64,000 nt of DNA from Bacillus sp. MYb209 (GCF_002975175.1 NZ_PCNZ01000014.1:54657-118656); one strand, 5' to 3'; shown: positions 54,455 to 63,249, numbered from the stretch's first letter. Notes: generated from the letters alone by a model not told the origin. A program made the numbers and translations.

Positions 54455-54479
54455 AACAATCCCTCTTTCCATCCATACT

Positions 54480-54932
54480 TCATTTTAAAATGCCTTCATG
54501 CTTCAATAACCACTCTTTCCTCCATAAACCACCCGCATACCCAACAAGTTTTCCACTCTTTCCTATTACACGATGACATGGAACGATAATTGAAATTGGA
54601 TTCCGGCTATTTGCCCCTCCTATCGCCCGTACAGCTTTCGTATTCCCAACCTTCTCCGCAATATCTAAATATGAAGCACTTACGCCATATGGTACAGTGT
54701 AAAGTGCATCCCATACATTCTTTTGGAATGGTGTTCCTTCAGCAGACAGTGGTACAGTAAACTCTTTTCTTTTTCCTTTAAAATATTCATCCAGCTCATT
54801 TATGCATTGATCTATCATTCCATTTGTATTTTCTTCTTGTCTTTCATCAACAAATATAACAGACGTAATTCCTTCTTCGTTCGCTGTAATTTCTAACAAA
54901 CCTAATTCACTATCATAATAAGCCTGGTACAT
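54480..54932 (-). CDS. ogt: Methylated-DNA--protein-cysteine methyltransferase
   Basis: The 150-residue protein has the active-site motif IVPCHRVIG and the preceding helix-turn-helix-like region with AVRAIGGANSRNP. It repairs O6-methylguanine by moving the methyl group to its own cysteine. It is a normal-length Ogt without an Ada domain. It is 25 bases upstream of the zinc-ribbon membrane protein gene. Confidence 0.92.
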   Translation of the reverse strand: MYQAYYDSELGLLEITANEEGITSVIFVDERQEENTNGMIDQCINELDEYFKGKRKEFTVPLSAEGTPFQKNVWDALYTVPYGVSASYLDIAEKVGNTKAVRAIGGANSRNPISIIVPCHRVIGKSGKLVGYAGGLWRKEWLLKHEGILK

Positions 54933-55065
54933 ATGTCATCCTCCAATTCATTACATATTATTTATTGTAACACGAATAGACGAAATTTTTCGTATAAGCG
55001 TTTTATTAGAGAAACAAAAAAGAGAATGATACAATGTAAGAAAATTCAATCAAGGGGGATATTTG

Positions 55066-55233
55066 ATGGAGTTTTAACTTTTTTCATCTTATACAATTAT
55101 AGAAGAAACTTATCCAAAGTGGAAAAAAAGAGAAATAACGGGCGCTAAATTTATGGAACTGCTAGAACTTAAGAAAAATACTTTTTATAAGATAATGAAA
55201 GAATATGAAGAGAATAAATTACAAACTAAATAA
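55066..55233 (+). pseudogene. C-terminal remnant of a serine recombinase (resolvase)
   Basis: After ATG GAG TTT TAA, the same frame continues open for 51 codons with EETYPKWKKREITGAKFMELL and LKKNTFYKIMKEYEENK, the helix-turn-helix end of resolvase/invertase recombinases. The catalytic domain is absent. GGGGG-containing sequence precedes the ATG, so the 5' end may belong to something else. It is followed by its own hairpin terminator. Confidence 0.6.
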
Positions 55234-55240
55234 AGAATAT

Positions 55241-55275
55241 GAGCCGAATGTTCCTTAGAGTAGGAAATTCGGCTC
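55241..55275. terminator. Hairpin after the resolvase remnant
   Basis: GAGCCGAAT and ATTCGGCTC pair over 9 bp, extended by TTCCT/AGGAA after a bulge, followed by ACTTTAT. Confidence 0.75.
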
Positions 55276-55315
55276 ACTTTATATCGAAATTTGCTTAGCC
55301 TATATTTTTCGTTAA

Positions 55316-55518
55316 AATATGGGCGGTACCCTATATAGGAAACGAAGGTAGGTGATGTAGTAGATAGTCGCGATAAAGCATCCGATAATTATCAGGGATG
55401 GTTCGATATCTTTCTACCCAAGGCACCTAGCACAAGCATAATGAGGGTTTTCAAGCCAGCACAAACACTCACTACCAATCCGACATCTGTATATGTACCA
55501 TAGTGCATATACAGTGTT
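55316..55518 (+). ncRNA. Candidate structured RNA with own promoter and terminator
   Basis: Between the resolvase remnant and the convergent metallo-beta-lactamase-fold gene lie about 300 bases without a coding frame. TTGCTT-16-TAAAAT at about 55290-55316 is a fair sigma-A promoter. Nested helices follow: TAGGTG/CACCTA (55349-55354 with 55424-55429), GTAG/CTAC, AGATA/TATCT, TCG/CGA and CATCC/GGATG (55379-55383 with 55396-55400). A terminal hairpin CTGTATATG/CATATACAG (55487-55514) leads into GTTTTGGTTTTT. I do not recognise the family; a repeat element of this group is an alternative. Confidence 0.45.
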
Positions 55519-55532
55519 TTGGTTTTTCTAAC

Positions 55533-56620
55533 TTACATTTTCCACCATGAAGAAATAGGAATTGCTAACTCTCCACTTAATGGAACAGTTTCACCAATTT
55601 TAGGAGTGATTAAGTTCACACCTGTTTTCTTTGCCTCTATTAATGATCGTTCTACAGGTTCTTTCCAACCATGATAAGCAAGGGTAAAGGCTCCCCAATG
55701 AATTAACATCATATTCTTCCCATTTACATCTAAATGAGCCTGTACAGCTTCTTCTGGTGTCATATGGACCCAAGACCAGCGTCTATCATATTGACCGCCT
55801 TCAATTAAAGTGATATCAAAAGGTCCGTATTTTTTTCCAATTTCCTTAAAATGTGCACCATGACCACCATCTCCGCTGGTATAGAAACGTGTATGTTTTC
55901 CAAGAATGACCCAACCACCCCATAAGGTCGTATTTCGATTAAAAATCCCTCTTCCAGCGAAATGTTTGGATGGAGTCAATACAATGGTAGAACCTTGGAA
56001 CTCCGTTTCATCCCACCAATTTAGTTCTGTAATTTTTTCTTTTGTAACTCCCCATCGAATCAAGTGGGCACTTACACCGTAAGGAACGAAGAAATGACCG
56101 ACCTTACTCTTTAGCTTTAGTATGGATAGATAATCTAAGTAATCGTAATGATCATGTGTAATAAGGACAGCATCAATAGGCGGCATTTCATTAATAATGT
56201 CCAACACATCTGCACTATAGCGTTTGCAGAAACAGGCGAAGCAATTGAACCTAGCATGGGATCTACGAGTATCTTGTTATTATCGATACTAAGTAAAAAA
56301 GCAGAATGCCCAAACCAAGTTAAACTATCTTCCTCATTTTTGATTTTGTTCCATTCAATCTGAGAAAGAGGAATGTTTCTAACTGGACTGCGGTCTTTAC
56401 CACCTGAAATAGAATCTTTAATCATGGAGAAAATATCAGCTGCACTCATGTTCCTCTTTGTTGGTACTTGATTGACAAATTTCCCATTAACATAATTATT
56501 TGTTTTTTTATATACTTCTTTTTGCTCTTTACTTGGGTTTCCGCCAAATAAGGGATATAAGTTTAAAAACAATGAAACTGTAATACATACTACACCTAAA
56601 AATATGAATAAATTAATCAT
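55533..56620 (-). pseudogene. Metallo-beta-lactamase-fold hydrolase (NAPE-PLD/UlaG-like), frameshifted
   Basis: The N-terminal part (from 56620) has a membrane helix, a linker and LTWFGHSAFLLSI, KILVDPMLG. At about 56215-56222 the frame shifts: the next part continues YSADVLDIINEMPPID and the zinc motif THDHYDYLDY in another frame, then FYTSGDGGHG and MLIHWGAF to 55533. Joined, about 362 residues match NAPE-PLD-like MBL proteins. A one-base loss would explain it. GGAAGG-type ribosome site precedes the ATG; the upstream gap to 56850 holds only a GAGTGGGAAC/GTTCCCACTC hairpin (56659-56688). Confidence 0.82.
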
Positions 56621-56850
56621 TTTTTTCTTTATGAATTCCTTCCCTTTTGGGGTAATGTTGAGTGGGAACTGACCCTCACGTTCCCACTCTTAATATAAAA
56701 AGCTATTGGGTTCAACCGATTACAAATTTTTAGCGGAAAAATATGTTAACCTTTCCACCGCTTGGTCAACATATTTTGTTATATCATAAAGAGTTACATG
56801 TGTCACCTAGTGAATCAATTCAAAGGAAAGGGTTCAATCCATAACCTTGT

Positions 56851-57348
56851 TTAGACCGGATATCCGCCTGTTGGCGGTGGCCAAGCACTAAATAATCTGC
56901 GAATCAGTACAATTTCTCCTAAATGGTAGGAGTTGTGAGATGCAATATTGCGTAGCACACCGCCTGGGGTTTCACCAGGCCAGCTCTCCAATGGTTTGTC
57001 CACTTGAACAGTTTGGGCAATCGTGCATGCCTGTTCAATCCCCTGAAGGAAATACTGAATAGTCTGTTTCCACTCTTCCTCACTGCTAGGACATTCTTCT
57101 TCAGGCCAGCTCTCTCTCACATGGACAGGCAGTGTAGGTTTTTTGTCCTGAGCGGCTAATAAGAGAAAATCTTGCCAATAGGTCATGTGTTTCACTAATT
57201 GATAAATAGAATAAGGCAGCTCCACTCTGTGTTTTCCCGCAAGAACCACGTCTATATCCGACAAAGCATTCTTGATGGGAAGATGTCCTCGTTCTCCCCT
57301 TAACGATTTTACTAATGCCGCGCTAAACGCTTTATTTGATTGCTCCAT
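56851..57348 (-). CDS. DinB family protein, G+C-richer than neighbours
   Basis: The 165-residue protein is a DinB four-helix bundle with histidines in LVKHMTYWQDF and ASHNSYHLGEIVLIRR, the latter a hallmark of DinB proteins with a metal site. Function is unknown. Its sequence is about 43-45% G+C by eye, clearly above the surrounding genes, which suggests later arrival. It stands alone between the broken MBL gene and the terminator of the NTF2-like gene. Confidence 0.78.
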   Translation of the reverse strand: MEQSNKAFSAALVKSLRGERGHLPIKNALSDIDVVLAGKHRVELPYSIYQLVKHMTYWQDFLLLAAQDKKPTLPVHVRESWPEEECPSSEEEWKQTIQYFLQGIEQACTIAQTVQVDKPLESWPGETPGGVLRNIASHNSYHLGEIVLIRRLFSAWPPPTGGYPV

Positions 57349-57453
57349 AATAATCGACTCACATCCTGTTTTATTTTCTAATTTGCTTAGTTAATTGCTC
57401 CGTTTCTTTTATGAACATTACGAGAAAAAAATATCAAGAATCACCGATTTCTT

Positions 57454-57474
57454 AACGTACAATTTTCTTTTTTT
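57454..57474 (+). repeat. Direct repeat, left copy
   Basis: AACGTACAATTTTCTTTTTTT occurs here and, identical, at 59825-59845. The preceding ACCGATTTCTT is similar to ACCGATTCCTT at 59773. The two copies frame the NTF2-like/SDR/MerR module. Confidence 0.6.
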
Positions 57475-57489
57475 ATTCGTATCAAGCCT

Positions 57490-57530
57490 ATAGCCTTTTT
57501 CTTTTATCTATCATAAAAGAAAAAGGCTAT
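57490..57530. terminator. Strong terminator of the NTF2-like gene
   Basis: ATAGCCTTTTTCTTTTAT and its complement form a perfect 18-bp stem around CTATC, just beyond the stop codon of the minus-strand gene. Confidence 0.92.
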
Positions 57531-57538
57531 GTTTTAAA

Positions 57539-58384
57539 TTATTCTACTATTTGAAATGGCTTTGTTTGAGATACTTTCATCATTTTCATACGAGCAAATC
57601 GCTCATCTAAATTATTTTCAAGTACCCATTCATGATGTGTTTCTGCAACCATCGGCTTATCATCAACAGAAATACCTTCCCATTCAAAATCTACGGAAAC
57701 ATTTATTGTATTATCCGCATTTTCTGTAACTGAGAGATTTTTCGGATAATGTCCACTTTGTTTCACTTGATTCGAAGCAGTTACCAACCATTCGTTAAAT
57801 CCTTCTAATGTATCGATTTTAGAACCTGTACTTAAATTCAACTCAAATTGTTCTGCTAGTAATTCTTTGAATTTGTCACCGTTCACACATGCTGTTTCCA
57901 TTAAATATAACCAATAATGCATAAATGATTTGGCTCTATTGTCTACATAGGCAGATGTAAATTGTGGATTTTCTACATTACCGATTGGCTCTATATGGAC
58001 CTTTGTAAAAAGAGGTAAGTCATTCCCCCTAAGTTTCAGGATTGTCGAATAATGAATTCTGTAGCTGTATCTACTATCATCTGGGCGTATATTTTGATAA
58101 AGAATATCTGCTTCTAATGAAAGTTCTTCATCGTTCAACTGTTTGATTGATGTGTTTTCAACATGATGCGCATTTTGCCATCCTTCAAACATTTTTAATC
58201 TATCTTCTAAACCAATTTTACCTTTAGTAGTTCCAGCTTGAGATGAAATTTCAATTTCATCCCCTAAAATGTCTAACTGGTTTTCTAGACGAGCTTTGTT
58301 AAATGGGACTTCATATACTTGATACCAACGATAGTATTGTGTGAATGCCAAATGATTATTTTGAATGTCTTTAAATTTCCCCAT
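57539..58384 (-). CDS. Tandem NTF2-like (SnoaL-type) protein of unknown function
   Basis: The 281-residue protein seems to contain two NTF2-like alpha+beta domains (about 10-150 and 155-280); the second contains FNEWLVTASNQ and ends in a strand-rich VSVDFEWEGIS and ETHHEWVLENN. SnoaL-type domains bind small molecules or act as isomerases. It is 49 bases downstream of an SDR gene and probably co-transcribed, so the two may act on the same compound. AAAGGAG lies about 10 bases before the ATG. Confidence 0.6.
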   Translation of the reverse strand: MGKFKDIQNNHLAFTQYYRWYQVYEVPFNKARLENQLDILGDEIEISSQAGTTKGKIGLEDRLKMFEGWQNAHHVENTSIKQLNDEELSLEADILYQNIRPDDSRYSYRIHYSTILKLRGNDLPLFTKVHIEPIGNVENPQFTSAYVDNRAKSFMHYWLYLMETACVNGDKFKELLAEQFELNLSTGSKIDTLEGFNEWLVTASNQVKQSGHYPKNLSVTENADNTINVSVDFEWEGISVDDKPMVAETHHEWVLENNLDERFARMKMMKVSQTKPFQIVE

Positions 58385-58433
58385 GTTTTTTACGCTCCTT
58401 TAAGGTCTAAAATTTCAAGTTGGGTACACAAAA

Positions 58434-59195
58434 TTATTTTCTTGTTCTCGTCACATACGGAAAAATTGGATCTCTTAATTGGAACTCATACGTTTCTCCA
58501 TTCACAATTCCAACAACCTTCTCGCTATCATACAGATCTAACATAAATCCAGCCATTTCTTTTGCCGTATGAAATTTAGGAATTACACCTTCATATTGGA
58601 ATTCCTCTGCATCCACAGAACGTTTAGCAAATTCCGTTTCAGTTGCAGCAGGAGCCAAGACTTTTGCTTGCATTGCTGCCCCTTTTCCTGTCAATTCTTG
58701 TGCTAGACCTTCTGTAAAGGCACTTACATAGAACTTTGTCGCGCAGTATGTCACAGCATCGGCAACAATCAGGTATCCTCCTCCTGAAGAAATATTGATA
58801 ATTTGCGTTCCTTCAACATTTGCATAGTCACGTACATAAAGAGAGGACAGAACGGTTAATGCTTCAATATTCAAGTGAAGCATCGTCTCAATTTTATTTA
58901 AATTTTGTTCCCCAACCGAAGCAAAGTTTCCAAACCCAGCATTGTTAATCCAGGTCTCAATTTGATAATCATGAAGACTTTCGTAGAATTCATAAACATT
59001 TGCAGTAACAGATAAGTCTACGTTCCGAATGACAACATCCAGGTCTGCGTTAATGTCAGCCACTTTTGATTTTAGCTTTTCCAATTCCTCCGTTCTGCGA
59101 GCTGCTACGATTAAGTTTTTTCCGCGAGCCGCAAAAGCAAGAGCCGTTTCATACCCAATTCCTGAACTGGCACCTGTAATAACTGTATATTTCAT
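58434..59195 (-). CDS. Short-chain dehydrogenase/reductase
   Basis: This 253-residue classical SDR has TGASSGIGYETA for NAD(P) binding, NNAGFG, the catalytic Ser in ISSGGG, and YCATKFYVSAF (YxxxK). AARR after the second strand suggests NADP(H). Substrate unknown. It is the first gene behind a MerR-type long-spacer promoter and is divergent from the merR gene. CAGGAGGAA precedes the ATG. Confidence 0.9.
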   Translation of the reverse strand: MKYTVITGASSGIGYETALAFAARGKNLIVAARRTEELEKLKSKVADINADLDVVIRNVDLSVTANVYEFYESLHDYQIETWINNAGFGNFASVGEQNLNKIETMLHLNIEALTVLSSLYVRDYANVEGTQIINISSGGGYLIVADAVTYCATKFYVSAFTEGLAQELTGKGAAMQAKVLAPAATETEFAKRSVDAEEFQYEGVIPKFHTAKEMAGFMLDLYDSEKVVGIVNGETYEFQLRDPIFPYVTRTRK

Positions 59196-59251
59196 ATAAA
59201 TTCCTCCTGAATTTTATCCAATTGATTTGATTGTGAATGAACTATGAGTTG

Positions 59252-59282
59252 ATTATAATGATTAGAGTAAACTCTAAGTCAA
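59252..59282 (-). promoter_or_regulatory. MerR-type promoter with 19-bp spacer and internal dyad
   Basis: On the minus strand TTGACT (59277-59282) and TATAAT (59252-59257) are separated by 19 bp, instead of 17, and the spacer holds the dyad TTAGAGT-N2-ACTCTAA (59262-59277). This is the classical target of MerR regulators, which twist the DNA to align the two boxes. It drives the SDR gene away from the divergent merR gene. Confidence 0.85.
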
Positions 59283-59306
59283 GAAAAATTAATGTGGAGG
59301 TTTCTT

Positions 59307-59669
59307 ATGCACACCATTGGTGAAGTGGCTAAAATTTTAGAGATAAGTACACATACATTGCGGTATTACGAAAAGGAAAAAATTATAATTCCTGGTCGTA
59401 ATGCCAGCGGAGACAGACGATATAACGATTCTCATATTAAATGGCTGCAATTTGTTATCAAGTTAAAAGAAACACAAATGCCTATTGCGAAAATAAAGAA
59501 GTATGCTTCATTAGTTTTAGAAGGAGAACATACCGCACTAGAGCGGTTAAGCCTTTTAGAAGAACATAAACACTCTATTAAGAAACAAATCAGAACGTTA
59601 AAAGCTGCGGATGAGATGCTTGAATATAAAATTGCGGCTTACAAAGATTTCATCAGTAAACGAGATTAG
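59307..59669 (+). CDS. MerR family transcriptional regulator
   Basis: The 120-residue protein has the MerR winged helix (TIGEVAKILEISTHTLRYYEKE, with SGDRRYNDSHI) and a C-terminal coiled coil (about 75-115). It lacks the Cys of metal sensors; it resembles the group that senses aldehydes, solvents or drugs (YhdM/AdhR-like). The ATG at 59307 is chosen because GTGGAGG lies 6 bases before it. It should activate the adjacent divergent SDR promoter. Confidence 0.88.
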   Translation: MHTIGEVAKILEISTHTLRYYEKEKIIIPGRNASGDRRYNDSHIKWLQFVIKLKETQMPIAKIKKYASLVLEGEHTALERLSLLEEHKHSIKKQIRTLKAADEMLEYKIAAYKDFISKRD

Positions 59670-59768
59670 ATGCAGGCTCTATAAGGGCGATCGCCACATC
59701 TCCATGGGGTAGAATGGGCATCCGTCAATTTTGGAGTAATCATCTGTCCAATAAATATAAAAATAAAA

Positions 59769-59803
59769 ACAACCGATTCCTTAACGTACAAGGAATCGGT
59801 TGT
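59769..59803. terminator. Terminator of merR
   Basis: ACAACCGATTCCT and AGGAATCGGTTGT form a perfect 13-bp stem around a TAACGTACA loop, followed by TTTTG. Confidence 0.9.
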
Positions 59804-59824
59804 TTTGTGTCTAAATTGTGTCTA

Positions 59825-59845
59825 AACGTACAATTTTCTTTTTTT
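59825..59845 (+). repeat. Direct repeat, right copy
   Basis: Identical 21-base AACGTACAATTTTCTTTTTTT as at 57454-57474. The 350-bp gap 59670-60021 also contains the merR terminator, a G+C-richer piece at about 59690-59750 that I cannot assign, and an IS231-end-like sequence. Confidence 0.6.
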
Positions 59846-59860
59846 GATATGGTGACCCCA

Positions 59861-59877
59861 CATCCATCAACTTAAGG
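59861..59877 (+). other. Possible IS231-type end sequence
   Basis: CATCCATCAACTTAAGG resembles, as far as I remember it, the inverted-repeat end of IS231 elements. It reads towards the VanW-M56-BlaI operon and the IS231-type transposase at the window edge. No right end was found in the window. Confidence 0.25.
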
Positions 59878-60021
59878 ATTTAGACTATTCTTGACGTTAA
59901 AAGCACGTTACTATTCTTTTATATTAACGAGAAAGAGTGACGTACTTTTTATGCATAATTTCAGTGTACACAATGACATTATTTTTTGCACCAGAACCGG
60001 ATAAACTACTGGTGTGCTATA

Positions 60022-60882
60022 TTAATCTCCACTTTCCTCGTTATTACAAGCTAATAATGGTTCGTACATCATTATAGCGTGATTCTCCGTTACATATTGA
60101 TCTTCTACAAACTGTTTCTGTTGGCTATATACTCTACGTTGAATAACATTGTGTCGTATATAACCACCCCAGTATGCAGATTGGATTGAGTGTTCTTTTT
60201 CATAAACTTCATATTGATAAAGCTGCGGATAGGCTGTTCTCCATTCACCAACTAAATGTTTATCTGTGATATAAAGGTGAAGTTGATACGATTGGTCCGT
60301 TTCATTTTTAATTTGCAAGTCCAAATAGTTATAGGAACAAGTCGCTCCGCTTCCAAACGGCTGGGTCCGCTTGGAATCAGGAAAGACATCAAAGCTATGA
60401 CGATATCGCTCTGTTACTGTCAGTGGTGTATGTAAGGTCATCCAATATATTAAATTTGAAAGCTGACAAAGTCCCCCTCCAATGCCTGCTTGAAAAGATC
60501 CATAGTGTAATATCATACCTTCTACATACCCTTTTCTCCTAGTAGGCTTACCTATTAAACGCCAGTAAGAGAATGTTTCTCCCGGTCTAATGACGATACC
60601 ATCTAGCTGTTTAATGGCAATCTTTAAATTAACAACTTTATTCTGTTGATACCACATATCTACATCCTTGAGCTTACGAAGTAGTATCGTTCGGTGCTGA
60701 ATCGCTGTACAGGGTAACTTTTCTTGTTGTAAAGTTTTTGCGTATGTTTTTCCGTCTGCTAACCACTGGATGTACCTCTTTGTAGAGTAATACCATGTTC
60801 CTAGCATAATACGATACTTAGACCGCTGTTTAGGACGTAAGTTCACTATATTCATTTTATTTTCTCTCTCAATCGTTTTCAT
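60022..60882 (-). CDS. VanW family protein
   Basis: The 286-residue protein has the VanW core GIGGGLCQLSNLIYWMTLH and ERYRHSFDVFPD (about 130-170), with RPGETFSYWRLIG before it. VanW proteins occur in vancomycin-resistance clusters and near cell-wall genes but their reaction is unknown. There is no signal peptide visible. It is the last gene of the BlaI-M56-VanW operon, 37 bases after the M56 gene. Confidence 0.88.
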   Translation of the reverse strand: MKTIERENKMNIVNLRPKQRSKYRIMLGTWYYSTKRYIQWLADGKTYAKTLQQEKLPCTAIQHRTILLRKLKDVDMWYQQNKVVNLKIAIKQLDGIVIRPGETFSYWRLIGKPTRRKGYVEGMILHYGSFQAGIGGGLCQLSNLIYWMTLHTPLTVTERYRHSFDVFPDSKRTQPFGSGATCSYNYLDLQIKNETDQSYQLHLYITDKHLVGEWRTAYPQLYQYEVYEKEHSIQSAYWGGYIRHNVIQRRVYSQQKQFVEDQYVTENHAIMMYEPLLACNNEESGD

Positions 60883-60919
60883 ATTTTGACCTGGTCAAGA
60901 AAAACTAGTACACTATTTT

Positions 60920-62848
60920 CTATTTCAGCATGGAAAGCATAACCTTTTCTAATTCAGCTTTATTTAAAATACTAACGGTGATTACTATTTGATACGCACT
61001 TTTTCCATCTTTCGCAGGAACAATCATTTTCATTCCTGTTATATTACTATCACTGGACTTACCAAAGGTCACTTGGTTTCCACCAATCATCTCCATACCT
61101 TGTACAAACTGTAGTTCATATTCTTCAAACATATGGAATCCTTTTCTATTCCAAGGATCTTTTTTCGCTCCTAGGACTTCTGATTGTTCGATGATGATTT
61201 GACCATCATCTCCATCTATATATTCAGTTCTAACCACAAGATTTGGTTTCTCTATTGTAATGTCTGAGTCAACCTGTTCTTTCACTAGATGGTATCCTTC
61301 TGGCATATAATTTGGTTTTTTTATTGGAAAATCAACTAGTTTTTTCGCATCTTCTATTGTAGATGGGAAATGTTTTCTAACTTTTTCCCAAAGTGGACCT
61401 TGAGAATTCCCGTTTGTTTCTAGTTTATTTTGTTCTTCTTCATTTAACATCTCCCCTAAAGCTATTTCTTTTTTTTCGAGACTAAACCAATCTTCTTGCA
61501 ATTTCACTAATGTATCAAATTCTTTTTTTGTCAAAAACTTTTTAGCCGCTGCTATTTTGTCAATCATTTCTTTATATTGTTCTTCTGAAATCTTTAATTC
61601 TGCATGTGCCTGTTCTTTTGTACCGACTATCTTTTCTACAACTGTATGAATAGAAACATCTTCTTCTTTTTTGGTTTCTTTTGTTTTGATTTTTTCTAAT
61701 GTTTGTTCTTTCTGATGCTTATTTGACTCATCTGCACGTGCATTTAATAAAGAGAAGGATGATACAGCGATAAAAGCAACAACTCCAAATGCAGACCAAC
61801 GATAAGAGTTCTTTTTGAACTTTTTAATCATAAGAATTCTCCTTTTTAATGTTCTTCTATTTCTACTTAAGTTTGCTAAGCCTGGCACTTGATAATAACT
61901 TGAGTAATGTTCTAAAAGACTAATAATGGTATGACCATATGCAATTTGTTCCTCTGAATCTATAAATGTAAGAGCAAACGCATCGCATGCCAGTTCCTGA
62001 TCCTCCCGCATGCATGCGTAGGCATACCAAAGAATTGGGTTAAACCAATTTAGAATGAGTAAGCCATGCATAAGCCAATTTACTCCAACATCTCTTCGTT
62101 TGATGTGAGCCAATTCATGATAAAAAATGTATCGCAACTGTTGCTCATCTAGTACTTTCATATGTACACTTGACAATAGCACCTTTGGCCGAATAAATCC
62201 GAACACAGTTGGACTTGAAATCTTCCCAGCCAAAAGTAGTGGGATATCCTGTTGAACGGACATAGATTGTTTGCAGTTCTTAAAGATTTTAACAATTCTT
62301 TGTTCTGTAATTACAGGTTGTTTTTTTATGTAGAGTAATAAACGCCTATTCATAATGATGGTAGTAAAGCCCAGAATGATAACCACAGCAAGCCAAATAT
62401 ATAAAAGGATTGTATAAAATGAAAACGTCTCATCATCTTGCTTTTCATTATTGTGCGTTTGTTTCTTACTTTCCTCAGCTTTTTGTGTTGGACTAGATGT
62501 ATAGGTATCTTCATTTGTGATTACCTTTGTATCACCTATATCTGCCGATCCTTGCATAAGTTCTTTTGTAGGAGAAACAGTTACAGGGTCTTGGTGAAAG
62601 ATAACTGGAGTTCCATTACTGTACGAAAGGATAGAATAGATACTATAGGAACTATCTGGTGACCATGGCAATAAAAGTCTTACAATTAATATCATCCATA
62701 ATAGATACTGCCATCGTGGGGTTAACTTATTTCTAAGTAAGATTTTTACACATAAGATTAGACCAACTAATATACTTGCCATAATGGAGGTTTCTATCAC
62801 CCAATCAAAAAAGCGAGGTAGATAGACGTTTACAAACATATCTATCAT
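60920..62848 (-). CDS. BlaR1/MecR1-like M56 membrane metalloprotease with unusual sensor domain
   Basis: The 642-residue protein has three to four N-terminal helices, the zinc motif HELAH at about 244-248 with the third ligand in REDQELACDA, and a last membrane helix at about 357-372. The following 270-residue extracellular part lacks the penicillin-binding STYK/SxN motifs of BlaR1; it has YMPEGYHLVKEQV and ends in SILNKAELEKVM, like DUF4367-type domains. So it may sense something other than beta-lactams and cleave BlaI or another partner. TAATG overlap with blaI indicates coupling. Confidence 0.85.
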   Translation of the reverse strand: MIDMFVNVYLPRFFDWVIETSIMASILVGLILCVKILLRNKLTPRWQYLLWMILIVRLLLPWSPDSSYSIYSILSYSNGTPVIFHQDPVTVSPTKELMQGSADIGDTKVITNEDTYTSSPTQKAEESKKQTHNNEKQDDETFSFYTILLYIWLAVVIILGFTTIIMNRRLLLYIKKQPVITEQRIVKIFKNCKQSMSVQQDIPLLLAGKISSPTVFGFIRPKVLLSSVHMKVLDEQQLRYIFYHELAHIKRRDVGVNWLMHGLLILNWFNPILWYAYACMREDQELACDAFALTFIDSEEQIAYGHTIISLLEHYSSYYQVPGLANLSRNRRTLKRRILMIKKFKKNSYRWSAFGVVAFIAVSSFSLLNARADESNKHQKEQTLEKIKTKETKKEEDVSIHTVVEKIVGTKEQAHAELKISEEQYKEMIDKIAAAKKFLTKKEFDTLVKLQEDWFSLEKKEIALGEMLNEEEQNKLETNGNSQGPLWEKVRKHFPSTIEDAKKLVDFPIKKPNYMPEGYHLVKEQVDSDITIEKPNLVVRTEYIDGDDGQIIIEQSEVLGAKKDPWNRKGFHMFEEYELQFVQGMEMIGGNQVTFGKSSDSNITGMKMIVPAKDGKSAYQIVITVSILNKAELEKVMLSMLK

Positions 62849-63249
62849 TATGATCTATCCTTCCTCTGATTTTCCTCATTCTTCTCATCCAGAATTCGTT
62901 TAAGTTCGTTAATGTCTTCTGAAGACAGCTTTTCTTCTTTTAAGAAATTCACAAGTAAAGGTTTAAATGCTGCACCATAGAACCGTTTGAGTAAGGATTT
63001 TGTTTCTACTTGTAAATAACTATCTTGCGACACCAAAGGATAATAGGCATACATACGCCCTTTGTCTTGATGGTAAGAAACAGCTTCTTTGTGGACTAAT
63101 CGATTAATAAGCGTTCGAATCGTCTTCGGTTTCCAGTCCATCGTTACCTCTAGCGCTTCAATCACTTCATTCGCCGTTTGAGGAGATTTTGACCAAAGAA
63201 CTTTCATAACTTCTAATTCAGCTTCCGATATTTTAGGTAATTCTTTCAT
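62848..63249 (-). CDS. BlaI/MecI/CopY family repressor
   Basis: The 133-residue protein has the penicillinase-repressor winged helix: KISEAELEVMKVLW, TANEVIEALE and KTIRTLINRLVHK (recognition helix). Dimeric BlaI binds TACA-N2-TGTA type operators and is inactivated by cleavage through the M56 sensor. The ATG at 63249 is preferred to a GTG at 63264 that lies within the ribosome site AGGGGTGG. Two matching operators lie upstream. Confidence 0.9.
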   Translation of the reverse strand: MKELPKISEAELEVMKVLWSKSPQTANEVIEALEVTMDWKPKTIRTLINRLVHKEAVSYHQDKGRMYAYYPLVSQDSYLQVETKSLLKRFYGAAFKPLLVNFLKEEKLSSEDINELKRILDEKNEENQRKDRS

